Below are positions 9,085-18,305 of a stretch of DNA of 64,000 nucleotides, piece after piece. The first letter of the stretch is position 1. Each line of letters starts with the position of its first letter. Source of the stretch: Mongoliitalea lutea (GTDB lineage Bacteria; Bacteroidota; Bacteroidia; Cytophagales; Cyclobacteriaceae); the NCBI RefSeq assembly GCF_014652135.1, contig NZ_BMYF01000023.1:1-64000 (forward strand), read 5' to 3'. The notes beneath the pieces are model-generated. The model did not search any database, was not told the origin of the DNA, and saw nothing but the letters and a program-made list of their open reading frames with translations. The position numbers were made by a program, and so were the translations under genes.

Positions 9085-11088
9085 CTACTTTCTTTTATAT
9101 TTATCAAACCAAGAATACAAGTACAACTGGGTACGCATATAATTGGAAGGATTGGTGCCTGTACCGTGGTATTCGTTTTGGAAACGGATCATTGCGGTAG
9201 GAACTTTCAATACTTTCAATGCTTGATAAAATTCTTCTGTTTGTGAAATGGGAGTTCTCAAATCATCTTCTCCACACATCAGCATAGTAGGTGTTTTCAC
9301 ATTTCCCACATACATCAAAGGCGATCTTCTGATATGCTCACTTGGATCATCCCAAGGGTACTCCTTGAAATTTTTATACCAACTTACACCATCCGTATTT
9401 CCCACAAAGGAAAGCCAGTTGATCACAGGAAAGTTGACAGATGCAGCTGCAAATCTATCTGTATGCCCTACTATCCAAGAGGTCAACACACCACCGCCAC
9501 TTCCCCCATAGACGAAGAGGTTTTTTTCATCGATGAACCCTTTTTTGATGACTTCATCGACACCATTCATGAGATCATCATAATCCTTTCCAGGATAGTC
9601 GTTTTTGATAGCATTCCCAAAAACAGATCCATAACCTGAAGAACCTCTTGGATTGGTGTACAGTACAACATATCCTTCCGCTGCATGATGTTGCCAGGTG
9701 AAATTGAAGCCTACATTGTACATGCCATGAGGCCCACCATGGATCACCAATATCATCGGGTATTTTTTGGTTGGGTCAAAGTCAGCTGGTTTAACAATCC
9801 AACCGTGAACGTCAAAATCGTCCGTAGATTTATACCAAAGCTCTTCTACTTCTCCCAATTGTACGTTTTTCAACATACTTTCATTTAAACTTGTTAAGTT
9901 TTTAAGGCTTGGGTTGGTGACATTGAATGCAATCACTTCGGCTGGAGTATGGTAATCAGTCATGATTCCCACAGCGGTTCCATTTTTATTGATGTCAGAA
10001 ACTGTCAGCAGATGGTTGCCTTGACTCACTTGCTTATGACCGCCTCGGATGGGTGCAAAATAGAGATTTCTTGTGCCATTGTAATCTGCATTGAAATACA
10101 CGCCAGAGTTGTCAGTTGCCCAAAACATGCTTGCAGGAGACCGATCAAAATCAGCGGCTAATTCTTTGGAGTTTTTACCGTCTATATCCATGATATAGAG
10201 TTTATTTTCTATATACGTATCATCCGTCCAGTCATACCCTACATAGGCGACTTTTTTGCCATCAGGTGATACCACGGGAGATCGGTCTATTCCATTTCTA
10301 TCGGTTAGCTGTCTGATTGCAGTCGTTTCAACGTTGACAGCGTAAACATTCGATTGCCTGTATTCGTATTCAGCCTCCTCAACGCGGAGACTGGTGAAGA
10401 GAATTTCTTTTCCATCAGGTGTCCATTCTACACCACTATGATTCCAATTACCCTGGGTGATTTGTCTAGGTGTTCCACCCTCGGCTGATACAATAAAAAT
10501 ATGGGTAAAACCTTCTTCTAAGTAACCGACTCTATCACGTTTGTAATTCATCTGGGTAATTACTTTTGGGCCATCGGTCCATTTAGCACCCTTTGGTCGC
10601 TCCGGCATTTTGATGTTCCAAGGCTCACTATAAGGAACAAGCATGTTGAAAGCAATAAATTTTCCATCAGGAGACCATTTCATGTTGGAAGGAGTTTTTT
10701 CTACACGGGTGATCTGAGTGGCTCCCTCCGAATCCTTATATTTTATAAAAATTTGACTTCCACTTGGCTCGCCTGAGGACATGTAAGCGATTCTTGCGCC
10801 ATCTGGAGACCAAGCAGGAGAACTTCCTTTCGTGAAAAACCGATTTTTGCTACCATCAGCATTCATGATGAATAATTCATTTCGCCTGGAATCATTCACC
10901 TTATCTACCCAGCCTCGGGTATAAATAATTTCTTTTCCATCTGGCGAGATTTGGGGGTCAGCGACACTGATGATGTCAAAAAACTGTTCTAGTTTAAGTT
11001 TATTTTTTTCTTGTGCAAAAGATTCGGTCATGCTGGATAGAAAGAGTATCAAGCATCCCAATAAAATGAGTGTTCTTGTATTTTTCAT
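9085..11088 (-). CDS. Secreted S9 family prolyl-oligopeptidase-like peptidase
   Basis: The 667-residue protein has a cleavable signal peptide (hydrophobic LILLGCLILFLSS, then SFAQ). The first 400 or so residues are a beta-propeller of repeated TolB/WD-like PDGKEI, SPDGARIAYMS and SPDGKFIAF units. The C-terminal alpha/beta-hydrolase domain has the catalytic Ser in YGGSGGG (about residue 528), the Asp in CGEDDLRTP (about 602) and the His in NEYHGTG (about 640). The HGGPHG oxyanion segment is present. It resembles acylaminoacyl- or dipeptidyl-peptidases that trim peptides in the periplasm. It is transcribed alone, with its own terminator at 9010-9039. Confidence 0.92.
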   Translation of the reverse strand: MKNTRTLILLGCLILFLSSMTESFAQEKNKLKLEQFFDIISVADPQISPDGKEIIYTRGWVDKVNDSRRNELFIMNADGSKNRFFTKGSSPAWSPDGARIAYMSSGEPSGSQIFIKYKDSEGATQITRVEKTPSNMKWSPDGKFIAFNMLVPYSEPWNIKMPERPKGAKWTDGPKVITQMNYKRDRVGYLEEGFTHIFIVSAEGGTPRQITQGNWNHSGVEWTPDGKEILFTSLRVEEAEYEYRQSNVYAVNVETTAIRQLTDRNGIDRSPVVSPDGKKVAYVGYDWTDDTYIENKLYIMDIDGKNSKELAADFDRSPASMFWATDNSGVYFNADYNGTRNLYFAPIRGGHKQVSQGNHLLTVSDINKNGTAVGIMTDYHTPAEVIAFNVTNPSLKNLTSLNESMLKNVQLGEVEELWYKSTDDFDVHGWIVKPADFDPTKKYPMILVIHGGPHGMYNVGFNFTWQHHAAEGYVVLYTNPRGSSGYGSVFGNAIKNDYPGKDYDDLMNGVDEVIKKGFIDEKNLFVYGGSGGGVLTSWIVGHTDRFAAASVNFPVINWLSFVGNTDGVSWYKNFKEYPWDDPSEHIRRSPLMYVGNVKTPTMLMCGEDDLRTPISQTEEFYQALKVLKVPTAMIRFQNEYHGTGTNPSNYMRTQLYLYSWFDKYKRK

Positions 11089-11442
11089 AGACGGTATTTT
11101 TGGTGTAGGATTAAAAATAAGGAATTCTCATTCTTTTTGATACGCTGAATGAAAATTATTATATGAATGGAAATCAGTTGTATTTGAAAATTATTCTCAA
11201 AAAAACCACCAAGGTTTTTATTTCCTGGTGGTTTTAGTCATTTGCCTTTGTCTAGTCCTGAAAATACTTGACATTTTTTAGAATAATTGACTCTTTATAC
11301 GCCACTAATATATCGCTGCTAGGCATATATCAACTTGTTTCACGTCAGCATATATCAATCTCTACCCCTCAAAATCTCTCATTGTCTTGTGTCCTATATC
11401 TTAAGTCTTTTGTCTTGTATCTTATGTCTCATTTCTTGCTTC
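11089..11442. other. Intergenic region: S9 promoter side, terminator and one arm of a 19-bp inverted pair
   Basis: No gene is supported here; the two small open frames have no recognisable content. The right side holds the 3' flank of the acyl-CoA dehydrogenase gene, including a terminator at 11202-11235. The motif GTCCTGAAAATACTTGACA at 11255-11273 recurs inverted at 14081-14099. The stretch next to 11088 must contain the promoter of the leftward S9 peptidase gene, but no clear TAnnTTTG element was found. Confidence 0.6.
11202..11235 (-). terminator. Intrinsic terminator, minus strand
   Basis: The arms AAAACCACCAAGG and CCTGGTGGTTTT pair with one bulged A around a short AT loop. On the minus strand the stem is followed by a U-run, so it fits termination of the leftward acyl-CoA dehydrogenase transcript about 200 bases downstream of the stop. 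Confidence 0.7.
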
Positions 11443-12651
11443 CTACTTAAAAGCAGGAATCCCTGTGATCTCATGACCCAAGATCAACAAGTGGATATCA
11501 TGGGTTCCTTCGTAAGTGATTACAGACTCTAGGTTCATCATGTGGCGCATCATGGAATACTCTCCCGTGATACCCATGCCACCATGAATTTGACGTGCTT
11601 CCCTGGCAATATCCAAAGCCATCGCTACATTATTACGCTTAGCAAGTGAAATATGTGCTGTTGTGGCTTTTCCTTCATTCATCATTTTTCCTAGTTTCCA
11701 GTTGAGCAACTGGGCCTTGGTGATTTCGGAAAGCATCTCCGCTAATTTCTTTTGGATCAATTGGAAAGAACCAATCGGTTTATCAAACTGAATTCGCTCT
11801 GCTGCATATTTGCGAGCTGATTCGTAGCAATCCATGGCGGCACCCACAGCACCCCAAGCGATACCAAAGCGAGCGGAGTCCAAGCACATCATAGGAGCTC
11901 CAAGACCGCTTTTGCCAGGAAGTAAGTTTTCTTTAGGAACTTTTACATTGTCAAATACCAACTCACCCGTTGCGGACGCTCTTAAGGACCATTTACCATG
12001 AGTTTCTGGGGTAGAGAATCCTTCCATACTGCGCTCCACAATCAATCCATGAATTCTTCCAGCTTCGTTTTTAGCCCACACTACAGCAATGTCAGCTTTT
12101 GGAGAGTTGGAAATCCACATTTTGGCACCGTTCAATAGGTAATGGTCCCCCATATCTTTAAAGTTGGTCACCATGCCTGATGGATTTGAACCAAAGTCAG
12201 GTTCAGTCAAACCAAAGCAACCGAGCATTTCGCCGGAAGCTAGTTTGGGCAGGTATTTATGTTTTTGCTCTTCGGAACCAAATTTGTAAATCGGATACAT
12301 GACTAAGGAACCTTGCACAGAAGCCGTAGAACGCATGCCGGAATCCCCTCTTTCAATCTCTTGCATGATCAATCCATAGGCAATGTAATCCAGACCACCT
12401 CCGCCATATTCGGCAGGTATTTGAGGTCCAAAGGCACCTACATCTCCGAATTTTTTGACAATTTCATAAGGGAAATGTGCGCGTTGAGCCCAATCTTCGA
12501 TGTAAGGACTGATCTCTTTTTTGACAAAGTCACGGATTGAGGAGCGAATCAATAGATGCTCTTCTGTCAGTAAATCATCTACCTGGTAAAAGTCCACCCC
12601 CTCAAATGTATCTTGCTTGGACGATTTGTGTACGGCTGTCAGCTGTTCCAT
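11443..12651 (-). CDS. gcdH: Glutaryl-CoA dehydrogenase-type acyl-CoA dehydrogenase
   Basis: The start at 12651 (MEQLTAVHKSSKQD) is preferred over an upstream in-frame start at 12705, which adds an atypical basic stretch. The product has 402 residues and three parts: a helical N-terminal domain, a middle beta domain (GCFGLTEPDFGSNPSGM; KMWISNSPKADIAVVWAK), and a C-terminal helical domain. The motifs MRSTASVQGSLVMYPIY, LRASATGELVFDNVKVP and TYEGTHDIH, with the catalytic Glu, are those of glutaryl-CoA dehydrogenase. That FAD enzyme oxidises and decarboxylates glutaryl-CoA to crotonyl-CoA in lysine and tryptophan breakdown. It diverges from the tryptophan dioxygenase gene. A terminator lies at 11202-11235. 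Confidence 0.9.
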   Translation of the reverse strand: MEQLTAVHKSSKQDTFEGVDFYQVDDLLTEEHLLIRSSIRDFVKKEISPYIEDWAQRAHFPYEIVKKFGDVGAFGPQIPAEYGGGGLDYIAYGLIMQEIERGDSGMRSTASVQGSLVMYPIYKFGSEEQKHKYLPKLASGEMLGCFGLTEPDFGSNPSGMVTNFKDMGDHYLLNGAKMWISNSPKADIAVVWAKNEAGRIHGLIVERSMEGFSTPETHGKWSLRASATGELVFDNVKVPKENLLPGKSGLGAPMMCLDSARFGIAWGAVGAAMDCYESARKYAAERIQFDKPIGSFQLIQKKLAEMLSEITKAQLLNWKLGKMMNEGKATTAHISLAKRNNVAMALDIAREARQIHGGMGITGEYSMMRHMMNLESVITYEGTHDIHLLILGHEITGIPAFK

Positions 12652-12769
12652 AACAGTTTTTGGTTTATTGCTAATTATAACGGATTTTTGCGCACGAAGT
12701 CGCATTCACGACTTGAAATAAATACAAAGAGCTGATAAATACTATTGTACCGCTCATTAATTTTAGCAC

Positions 12770-13735
12770 ATGAACCCAGCACAAACCCCAAAACACATTT
12801 TAGAGAAGATAGAGCAACTTGAGGAAAAATTTAAAGCTTCCGGTCAGGACCTGTCCTCTTATTTGGAAGGATTGCTTTATGCAGATTATATGACTTATTG
12901 GGATTATATCAATCTCGATATCCTCCTTTCACTTCAGCAACCTCGAACATCATTCAAAGACGAAAAAATCTTCATTATCTACCACCAAATTACTGAATTA
13001 TACTTCAAATTGATCATTTGGGAACTAGAGCAAATTGCGGATCAACCAAGTATTGAAGCTGCATTCTTCAAATCTCGATTAGAACGCGTATTGATGTACT
13101 TTGATCAATTGATTTCATCTTTTGCAGTGATGTGGAAGGGGATGGAAAAAGAACAGTTTCTTAAATTTAGGATGTCTTTGTTGCCATCTAGCGGTTTTCA
13201 AAGTGCCCAATATCGAGTGCTAGAAATTCAATCGACTGATGTGCATCAATTGATTCATATCGATAGAAGAGATGCACTTTTGAATGAATCGGATGTCGCT
13301 GTATTATTTGATAATATCTATTGGCAACATGGTGCTAAGGAGTTGGCGACTGGAGAGAAAACGTTGACTTTAAAGAGTTTCGAGAAAAAATACGGCAAAG
13401 AACTCAAAGAGTTGATTGAGCTATATGGTGACAAAAATATTTGGAAAAAGTATCTAGCATGCGAGGATAAAGACGATGAGTTGAAGGAGCTGCTCAAGAG
13501 CTTGGATTTAAAAGCTAATGTTTTCTGGCCCTTGGCTCATTACAAATCGGCTGTACGCTATTTACAGCGTGATCCCCAAGATATTGCCGCTACAGGTGGT
13601 ACTAACTGGCAGAAATACTTGCCTCCACGCTTCCAAAAAGTAATCTTTTATCCCGAACTTTGGACCCAAGAAGAAATGGATGAATGGGGCAAAGGATGGG
13701 TAGTGAAGGAGATATTTGGGAATGAGGAGAGTTAG
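12770..13735 (+). CDS. kynA: Tryptophan 2,3-dioxygenase
   Basis: The 321-residue protein has the haem dioxygenase signature. There is an N-terminal YADYMTYWDYINLDILLSLQ region, then the active-site FIIYHQITELYFKLIIWELE with the distal His. The SSGFQSAQYRVLEIQS block follows, and the C-terminal AATGGTNWQKYLPPRFQKV segment supplies substrate-contact residues. The enzyme opens the indole ring of L-tryptophan to N-formylkynurenine, the first step of the kynurenine route. Its length matches the longer bacterial and eukaryotic form rather than the compact type of about 280 residues. It is divergent from gcdH across 118 bases. The two could serve one tryptophan/lysine catabolic programme, but the intermediate genes are not in this window. 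Confidence 0.95.
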   Translation: MNPAQTPKHILEKIEQLEEKFKASGQDLSSYLEGLLYADYMTYWDYINLDILLSLQQPRTSFKDEKIFIIYHQITELYFKLIIWELEQIADQPSIEAAFFKSRLERVLMYFDQLISSFAVMWKGMEKEQFLKFRMSLLPSSGFQSAQYRVLEIQSTDVHQLIHIDRRDALLNESDVAVLFDNIYWQHGAKELATGEKTLTLKSFEKKYGKELKELIELYGDKNIWKKYLACEDKDDELKELLKSLDLKANVFWPLAHYKSAVRYLQRDPQDIAATGGTNWQKYLPPRFQKVIFYPELWTQEEMDEWGKGWVVKEIFGNEES

Positions 13736-14282
13736 AAAAGAGACTTGCCTGCTGCAAGCAGGAGACGAGAATCGAGAAGCGAGAGATTAGAACCAAAGCT
13801 CGCAGAATACACGGAAAACGCAGAAAAATTCGGATTGAAAAATTTGTATCAAAAGAGAAATTAGGAAGTTACAAGTTAACTCAATCAATTGCCCCGGGTT
13901 TTAACCCGGGAAAAAATGAGTTTCTCCTGATGCATATAGTTGGGTTTTAACCCACTACCTTGGAACGTCAGCAAATACACCAAATCATCGGAATATACCT
14001 TTGAAAACTGTAAGGATTGGGATTTATCCATTTAAAAAGAAGCAAAAACACTGGAGACAAAAGAAAAACAATGAAAAAAGTGTCAAGTATTTTCAGGACG
14101 AGACAAAGAATCAAGACAGGGGCGTACCAGAAACTTGATTTTATCTTGCTGACAATGATATTAAAATACTCCTAACCTGTCAGGTATAGTGCTATTGACT
14201 GTCGACAGTGGACAGTGGACCTTTCCACTAATAACTCAATTACTAATTCACTAATCACCACTTTAAGGATAGACACCTTACG
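13736..14282. other. Intergenic region with small palindromes, no gene seen
   Basis: No coding region is supported. Several palindromes occur: CCCGGGTTTTAACCCGGG at 13893-13910, TGGGTTTTAACCCA at 13941-13954, and a GTCGACAGTGGACAGTGGAC tract near 14200. A fragment of the CGCAGAATACACGGAAAACG repeat module lies near 13800. The motif at 14081-14099 is the inverted partner of 11255-11273. The region looks like a repeat landing zone between two chromosomal genes. Confidence 0.6.
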
Positions 14283-15863
14283 ATGAAAAAAGAAATTCAA
14301 TTACAATTAACGCCGGAGGTGGCGTACACAGAGGACCTTTTTAAGGAAGCTGCTTTGAGGGCTGCTGGTATATCTTTAGCAGAATCAGATGTTTATGCTC
14401 GGCAGGTCAAACGATCGATTGATGCACGCAGCAGGCAAGTAAAGATCAATGTAACTGCTGAGGTTTTTGTGAAGGAAGTTCCAGAGCCCATGCTTACTTT
14501 TCACAACGATTATCCAAATGTCAGCAATGCGGAGCAAATCATTATTGTTGGAGCAGGGCCAGCAGGGATGTTTGCTGCTCTTCGGGCAATTGAGTTAGGC
14601 GTCAAACCTATCTTAATCGAAAGAGGTAAGGATGTTCGTGCCAGAAGAAGGGATCTGGCAGCTATCAATAAAAGTCACATCGTCAATCCTGAGTCCAATT
14701 ACTGTTTTGGTGAAGGAGGAGCGGGAACCTATTCGGATGGTAAACTATATACCCGATCCAAAAAGAGAGGTGACATCCGCCGGATTATGGAGATTTTTGT
14801 CGCTCATGGAGCTACAGAAGAGATTTTGGTTGACTCCCATCCTCATATTGGGACCAATAAATTACCCAAATTGGTTGCAGAACTCAGAAACTCCATTTTA
14901 GAAGCAGGAGGAGAGGTTTTATTTGATACCAAGGTGGTAGATTTTATCTTGGATGGAAATGAAATGAAGGGTGTTATCCTTCAAAACGGAGAAAAAATCC
15001 TTGGCAAGGGCGTGATTTTAGCCACAGGACACTCTGCTCGGGATATTTTTCTTTTGCTTCACCAAAAGCAAATCTTAATTGAAGCTAAGCCTTTTGCTTT
15101 GGGAGTAAGAATCGAGCATAGACAAAATTTGATTGATCAAATCCAATATAGTTGTGCCGTAGATAGGGGACCTTATTTGCCTGCTTCTTATTATTCTTTG
15201 GTACAACAGACAGAATATCAAGGGAAGCAGCGAGGAGTGTTTTCGTTTTGCATGTGCCCTGGTGGATTTATTGTCCCGGCCGCTACTGCACCAGGAGAAT
15301 TGGTAGTCAATGGCATGTCACCCAGTAGAAGAGATAGTAAGTATGCCAATTCGGGGATGGTAGTAGCAGTGGAATTGGAAGATTTACCGCAGTATGCGCA
15401 TTATGGCCCCTTAGCCGCAATGATGTTTCAAGCAGAAGTGGAGCAAAAGGCTTGGAAGATGGGGGGAGAAACTCAGGTTGCTCCAGCGCAGCTTATGGTC
15501 GATTTTACTAACAGAAAGGTCAGTGAGTCCCTATTGGACACATCTTACCAGCCAGGACTTTCCTCGGTAGATATGCATGCGGTATTACCTAAAATGATAT
15601 CAGAAAGGTTAAGACAGGGCTTAGTTGCTTTTGGTAAGAAGATGAAAGGGTATTTGACCAATGAAGCTCAACTGATCGGAATAGAAAGCAGAACTTCCTC
15701 TCCTGTGAGAATTCCACGCGATAAAGAGTCCTTTGAACATCCGATTATCAAGGGCTTGTATCCTTGTGGTGAAGGGGCAGGGTATGCTGGAGGAATTGTT
15801 TCCGCTGCCATGGATGGAGAGCGATGTGCAGAGCGATTGGTTGAGAAGTATGTAAGACGTTAA
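14283..15863 (+). CDS. NAD(P)/FAD-dependent oxidoreductase (COG2509-like)
   Basis: The protein has 526 residues. A short N-terminal alpha/beta domain (to about residue 85) precedes a Rossmann FAD-binding motif, IIIVGAGPAGMFAALRAIEL. The FGEGGAGTYSDGKLYTR block is a hallmark of the COG2509 family of uncharacterised FAD-dependent dehydrogenases. A second dinucleotide-type motif is seen in KGVILATGHSARDIF. The C-terminal IKGLYPCGEGAGYAGGIVSAAMDG closes the FAD site. The family is common in Bacteroidetes and Firmicutes, but the physiological substrate is not established. It stands alone as a transcription unit, with repeat-rich DNA upstream and a hairpin terminator downstream at 15886-15932. Confidence 0.88.
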   Translation: MKKEIQLQLTPEVAYTEDLFKEAALRAAGISLAESDVYARQVKRSIDARSRQVKINVTAEVFVKEVPEPMLTFHNDYPNVSNAEQIIIVGAGPAGMFAALRAIELGVKPILIERGKDVRARRRDLAAINKSHIVNPESNYCFGEGGAGTYSDGKLYTRSKKRGDIRRIMEIFVAHGATEEILVDSHPHIGTNKLPKLVAELRNSILEAGGEVLFDTKVVDFILDGNEMKGVILQNGEKILGKGVILATGHSARDIFLLLHQKQILIEAKPFALGVRIEHRQNLIDQIQYSCAVDRGPYLPASYYSLVQQTEYQGKQRGVFSFCMCPGGFIVPAATAPGELVVNGMSPSRRDSKYANSGMVVAVELEDLPQYAHYGPLAAMMFQAEVEQKAWKMGGETQVAPAQLMVDFTNRKVSESLLDTSYQPGLSSVDMHAVLPKMISERLRQGLVAFGKKMKGYLTNEAQLIGIESRTSSPVRIPRDKESFEHPIIKGLYPCGEGAGYAGGIVSAAMDGERCAERLVEKYVRR

Positions 15864-15885
15864 AATTCAATAAGCTATATAAAAA

Positions 15886-15932
15886 ATGTCTTCCTATCAT
15901 AGTGGTTATGAACCATTCAGATCGGAAGACAT
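15886..15932. terminator. Bidirectional hairpin terminator
   Basis: The arms ATGTCTTCC (15886-15894) and GGAAGACAT (15924-15932) pair perfectly. A second small hairpin (TGGTT/AACCA) sits in the loop. An A-rich run precedes the stem and a T-rich run follows it, so it can serve both converging genes. Confidence 0.7.
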
Positions 15933-15953
15933 CTTTATTTCAATAAAATCAGA

Positions 15954-16760
15954 TTACCGATTGTTGAAAGCCCTCAACTTCACCTGTGTGAATTTGCGCT
16001 TGGTATCCAATGGGAAATCTCCTTTCATCATCCAATCATAGTAAGAAGGTTCTTCTTTCAACACCTGTTCGATTGTTTTGCCTTTGTGTTTACCAAAATT
16101 AAAACACTCTTCTCCTTTTTCATTAAAAATAAATCGACCGGCCAGATCCACCATTTTCTCGTTGAGAATGTTGTGGATTTTTTTCATGTCATTTTCGAAG
16201 ACTCCAATTTTATTCCCCAGCAGATCTTCGGCCGTTTCTCCTGCATATTTTTCAATTTGGGCCTTGAATACTTCATAAGTTGCTACGGTATCCGCTTCAG
16301 CACTATGAGCGTTTTCTAAAGATTTTCCGCAATAGAATTTATAGGCGGCAGAAAGATTTCTCTTTTCCATCATATGGAAGATTTTCTGAGCATCGAGGAT
16401 ATTTCTTTTCTCGATATCGAAATCAATGCCTGCTCTCAAAAACTCTTCCACCAACAATGGAATATCAAATTTTAGCACATTAAAGCCTGCTAAATCTGCA
16501 CCTGCTAAAAACTGATGCATGTCTTTCGATAAATCTTTAAATGTTGGTTTATCTTTCACATCCTTGTCATAGATGCCATGGATGGCAGATGTTTCGGCAG
16601 GAATGGGTATGGTTGGATTGACCAACTCTGTTTTTAATTCCTCTTTTCCTCCTGGATGAACTTTTAAAATGGAAATTTCGACGATTCTATCGGTAGAAAC
16701 ATTCGTTCCCGTAGATTCGATGTCAAAAAAAGCAATGGGGGTTTTGATATTCAAATTCAT
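15954..16760 (-). CDS. DnaQ-like 3'-5' exonuclease with C-terminal DUF3820-like domain
   Basis: The 268-residue protein opens with FFDIESTGTNVSTDRIVEIS, the Exo I motif of DEDDh exonucleases. The Exo II block is LAGFNVLKFDIPLL and the Exo III block is ENAHSAEADTVATYEVF, with the active-site His and Asp. The last 70 or so residues (FNFGKHKGKTIEQVLKEEPSYYDWMM) match the small DUF3820-like domain found at the end of several exonucleases. Such proteins remove nucleotides 3' to 5', like the polymerase III epsilon subunit, but this is a stand-alone form. It lies 3 bases downstream of mpl on the minus strand and is probably co-transcribed with it. Confidence 0.9.
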   Translation of the reverse strand: MNLNIKTPIAFFDIESTGTNVSTDRIVEISILKVHPGGKEELKTELVNPTIPIPAETSAIHGIYDKDVKDKPTFKDLSKDMHQFLAGADLAGFNVLKFDIPLLVEEFLRAGIDFDIEKRNILDAQKIFHMMEKRNLSAAYKFYCGKSLENAHSAEADTVATYEVFKAQIEKYAGETAEDLLGNKIGVFENDMKKIHNILNEKMVDLAGRFIFNEKGEECFNFGKHKGKTIEQVLKEEPSYYDWMMKGDFPLDTKRKFTQVKLRAFNNR

Positions 16761-16763
16761 GTC

Positions 16764-18134
16764 TTAATTCGTTTGTTCGATTTTATTTGTAATGTTTTGG
16801 AGATCCATGTCATCGTAATTGCCTGAACTCATGAGTAATAAGTTGGTTTGATGATAGTTTTGGCTTTCCAAAAAGGATTTTAATTCCTGGATATCTGTAA
16901 AAAGCTTCAAGTCTGCGCGTTGGAACCCTTCGCGAAGCGTAGCAAGGTCCATCAATTCCAGCTTTTTCAAAGATACGGCTTTTGGATTTAAATAAATAAT
17001 CGCCTCATCCGCCATATCAAAGGTATGCGCATAATTGTGTACAAAGTCTTTGTTGAGCGAACTGTAGGTATGTAATTCTTGTACAGCAATTAATTTTCTT
17101 TCAGGAAATTGATTTTTTACTGCCTGTACGGTTGCCTGCAGTTTGGAAGGGGCATGCGCAAAATCCCGATAAAGGATAGATTGGTCGGAAGATGCCAGTA
17201 CTTCTTGCCTTTTTGCAGCACCTTTGAAGCTTGCGATTGCCTGATAAAATTGACTTTCGGTCAAGCCTATCTGTAAGCAAACCTGGAGGGCACCGGAGAG
17301 GTTTTGTAAATTATGGGCCCCGAATATATGGAGTGGGATTTCACCCGTAGCTGTTGATAAATAGGTTTTTCCAGCGTCAATCCTATGGGAGTGGACACCG
17401 TAAGGGATTGTTTTGAATGCTGGGTTGGAGACTTCTGCTGCCAAAGTTTTTACTTCGGCATCTTCTTCGCAATAAATCCAAACCCCCGTATCAGGAGTCA
17501 TGGTGATGACCTGCCTGAATTGGTCTTTGTATCCTTCGAAGGTTGGAAATACATTGAAGTGGTCCCAAGCAATGCCACTCATGAGGAGAATGTCGTGATG
17601 GTAATGGAAGAACTTCGGCCTTCTATCCTCCGGAGAGGTTAGGTATTCATCTCCTTCAATGATGATAATAGGAGCATCCGATAGTTTGACCATCAAGTCA
17701 AACCCTTCTAATTGAGCACCAACAAGATAGTCGAAAGCGAGCTGATGAAAGCTTAAGACATGCAAAATCATAGAAGTAATGCTGGTTTTGCCATGACTTC
17801 CTGAGATGACAATCCGAGTTTTATCCTTACTTTGTTGATAGATAAATTCTGGGAAGGAATAGACCGGAATACCCAATGCTCTAGCTTGTTGTAATTCTGG
17901 ATTATCGATACGCGCGTGCATGCCTAGGATGATTCCATCCAATCCGGGGTGGATTTTTTCAGGGAACCAACCTTTAGCGGTGGGGAGTATTCCTGCTTTT
18001 TCCAGGCGTGTACGGGAGGGTTCGTAGATTTCATCGTCAGAACCTGTGACGACGTAGCCTTTTTGAACCATGGAGAGGGCGAGATTGTGCATAACAGCAC
18101 CGCCGATAGCTATAAAGTGGTAATGTTGACTCAT
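16764..18134 (-). CDS. mpl: Mpl-like murein tripeptide ligase (Mur ligase family)
   Basis: The start at 18134 (MSQHYHFIAIGGAVMHNLAL) places the N-terminal Rossmann glycine motif at the proper distance. A longer frame back to 18278 adds 48 residues that look like upstream non-coding DNA. The 456-residue product has the Mur ligase layout: a UDP-binding N-terminal domain, the ATP P-loop GSHGKTSITSMIL (about residue 115), the central IIIIEGDEYLTSPED block, and the C-terminal domain with the YRDFAHAPSKLQATV motif. Mpl joins recycled L-Ala-gamma-D-Glu-meso-DAP to UDP-MurNAc in peptidoglycan recycling. It diverges from dnaB across 171 bases. Confidence 0.88.
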   Translation of the reverse strand: MSQHYHFIAIGGAVMHNLALSMVQKGYVVTGSDDEIYEPSRTRLEKAGILPTAKGWFPEKIHPGLDGIILGMHARIDNPELQQARALGIPVYSFPEFIYQQSKDKTRIVISGSHGKTSITSMILHVLSFHQLAFDYLVGAQLEGFDLMVKLSDAPIIIIEGDEYLTSPEDRRPKFFHYHHDILLMSGIAWDHFNVFPTFEGYKDQFRQVITMTPDTGVWIYCEEDAEVKTLAAEVSNPAFKTIPYGVHSHRIDAGKTYLSTATGEIPLHIFGAHNLQNLSGALQVCLQIGLTESQFYQAIASFKGAAKRQEVLASSDQSILYRDFAHAPSKLQATVQAVKNQFPERKLIAVQELHTYSSLNKDFVHNYAHTFDMADEAIIYLNPKAVSLKKLELMDLATLREGFQRADLKLFTDIQELKSFLESQNYHQTNLLLMSSGNYDDMDLQNITNKIEQTN

Positions 18135-18305
18135 ACGACTAAAAGAATATCCAAAGGTACTAAAGGGAGGAGAGATTGTACGGTAAATGTGGGATTCTTT
18201 TGATATTTTTAGAAAGTCATGATTTTCAAGTAATTGAAAGCGTTGTGGATATCTCGTGGGTAAATTGTTCAAAAACATTGGGTTAAAGGAAGTACTTTTG
18301 TTGAT

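Noticed and set aside
18135-18278. N-terminal extension of mpl
   Set aside because: The 48 residues would precede the glycine-rich Rossmann motif that normally starts the protein, and they look like intergenic DNA.
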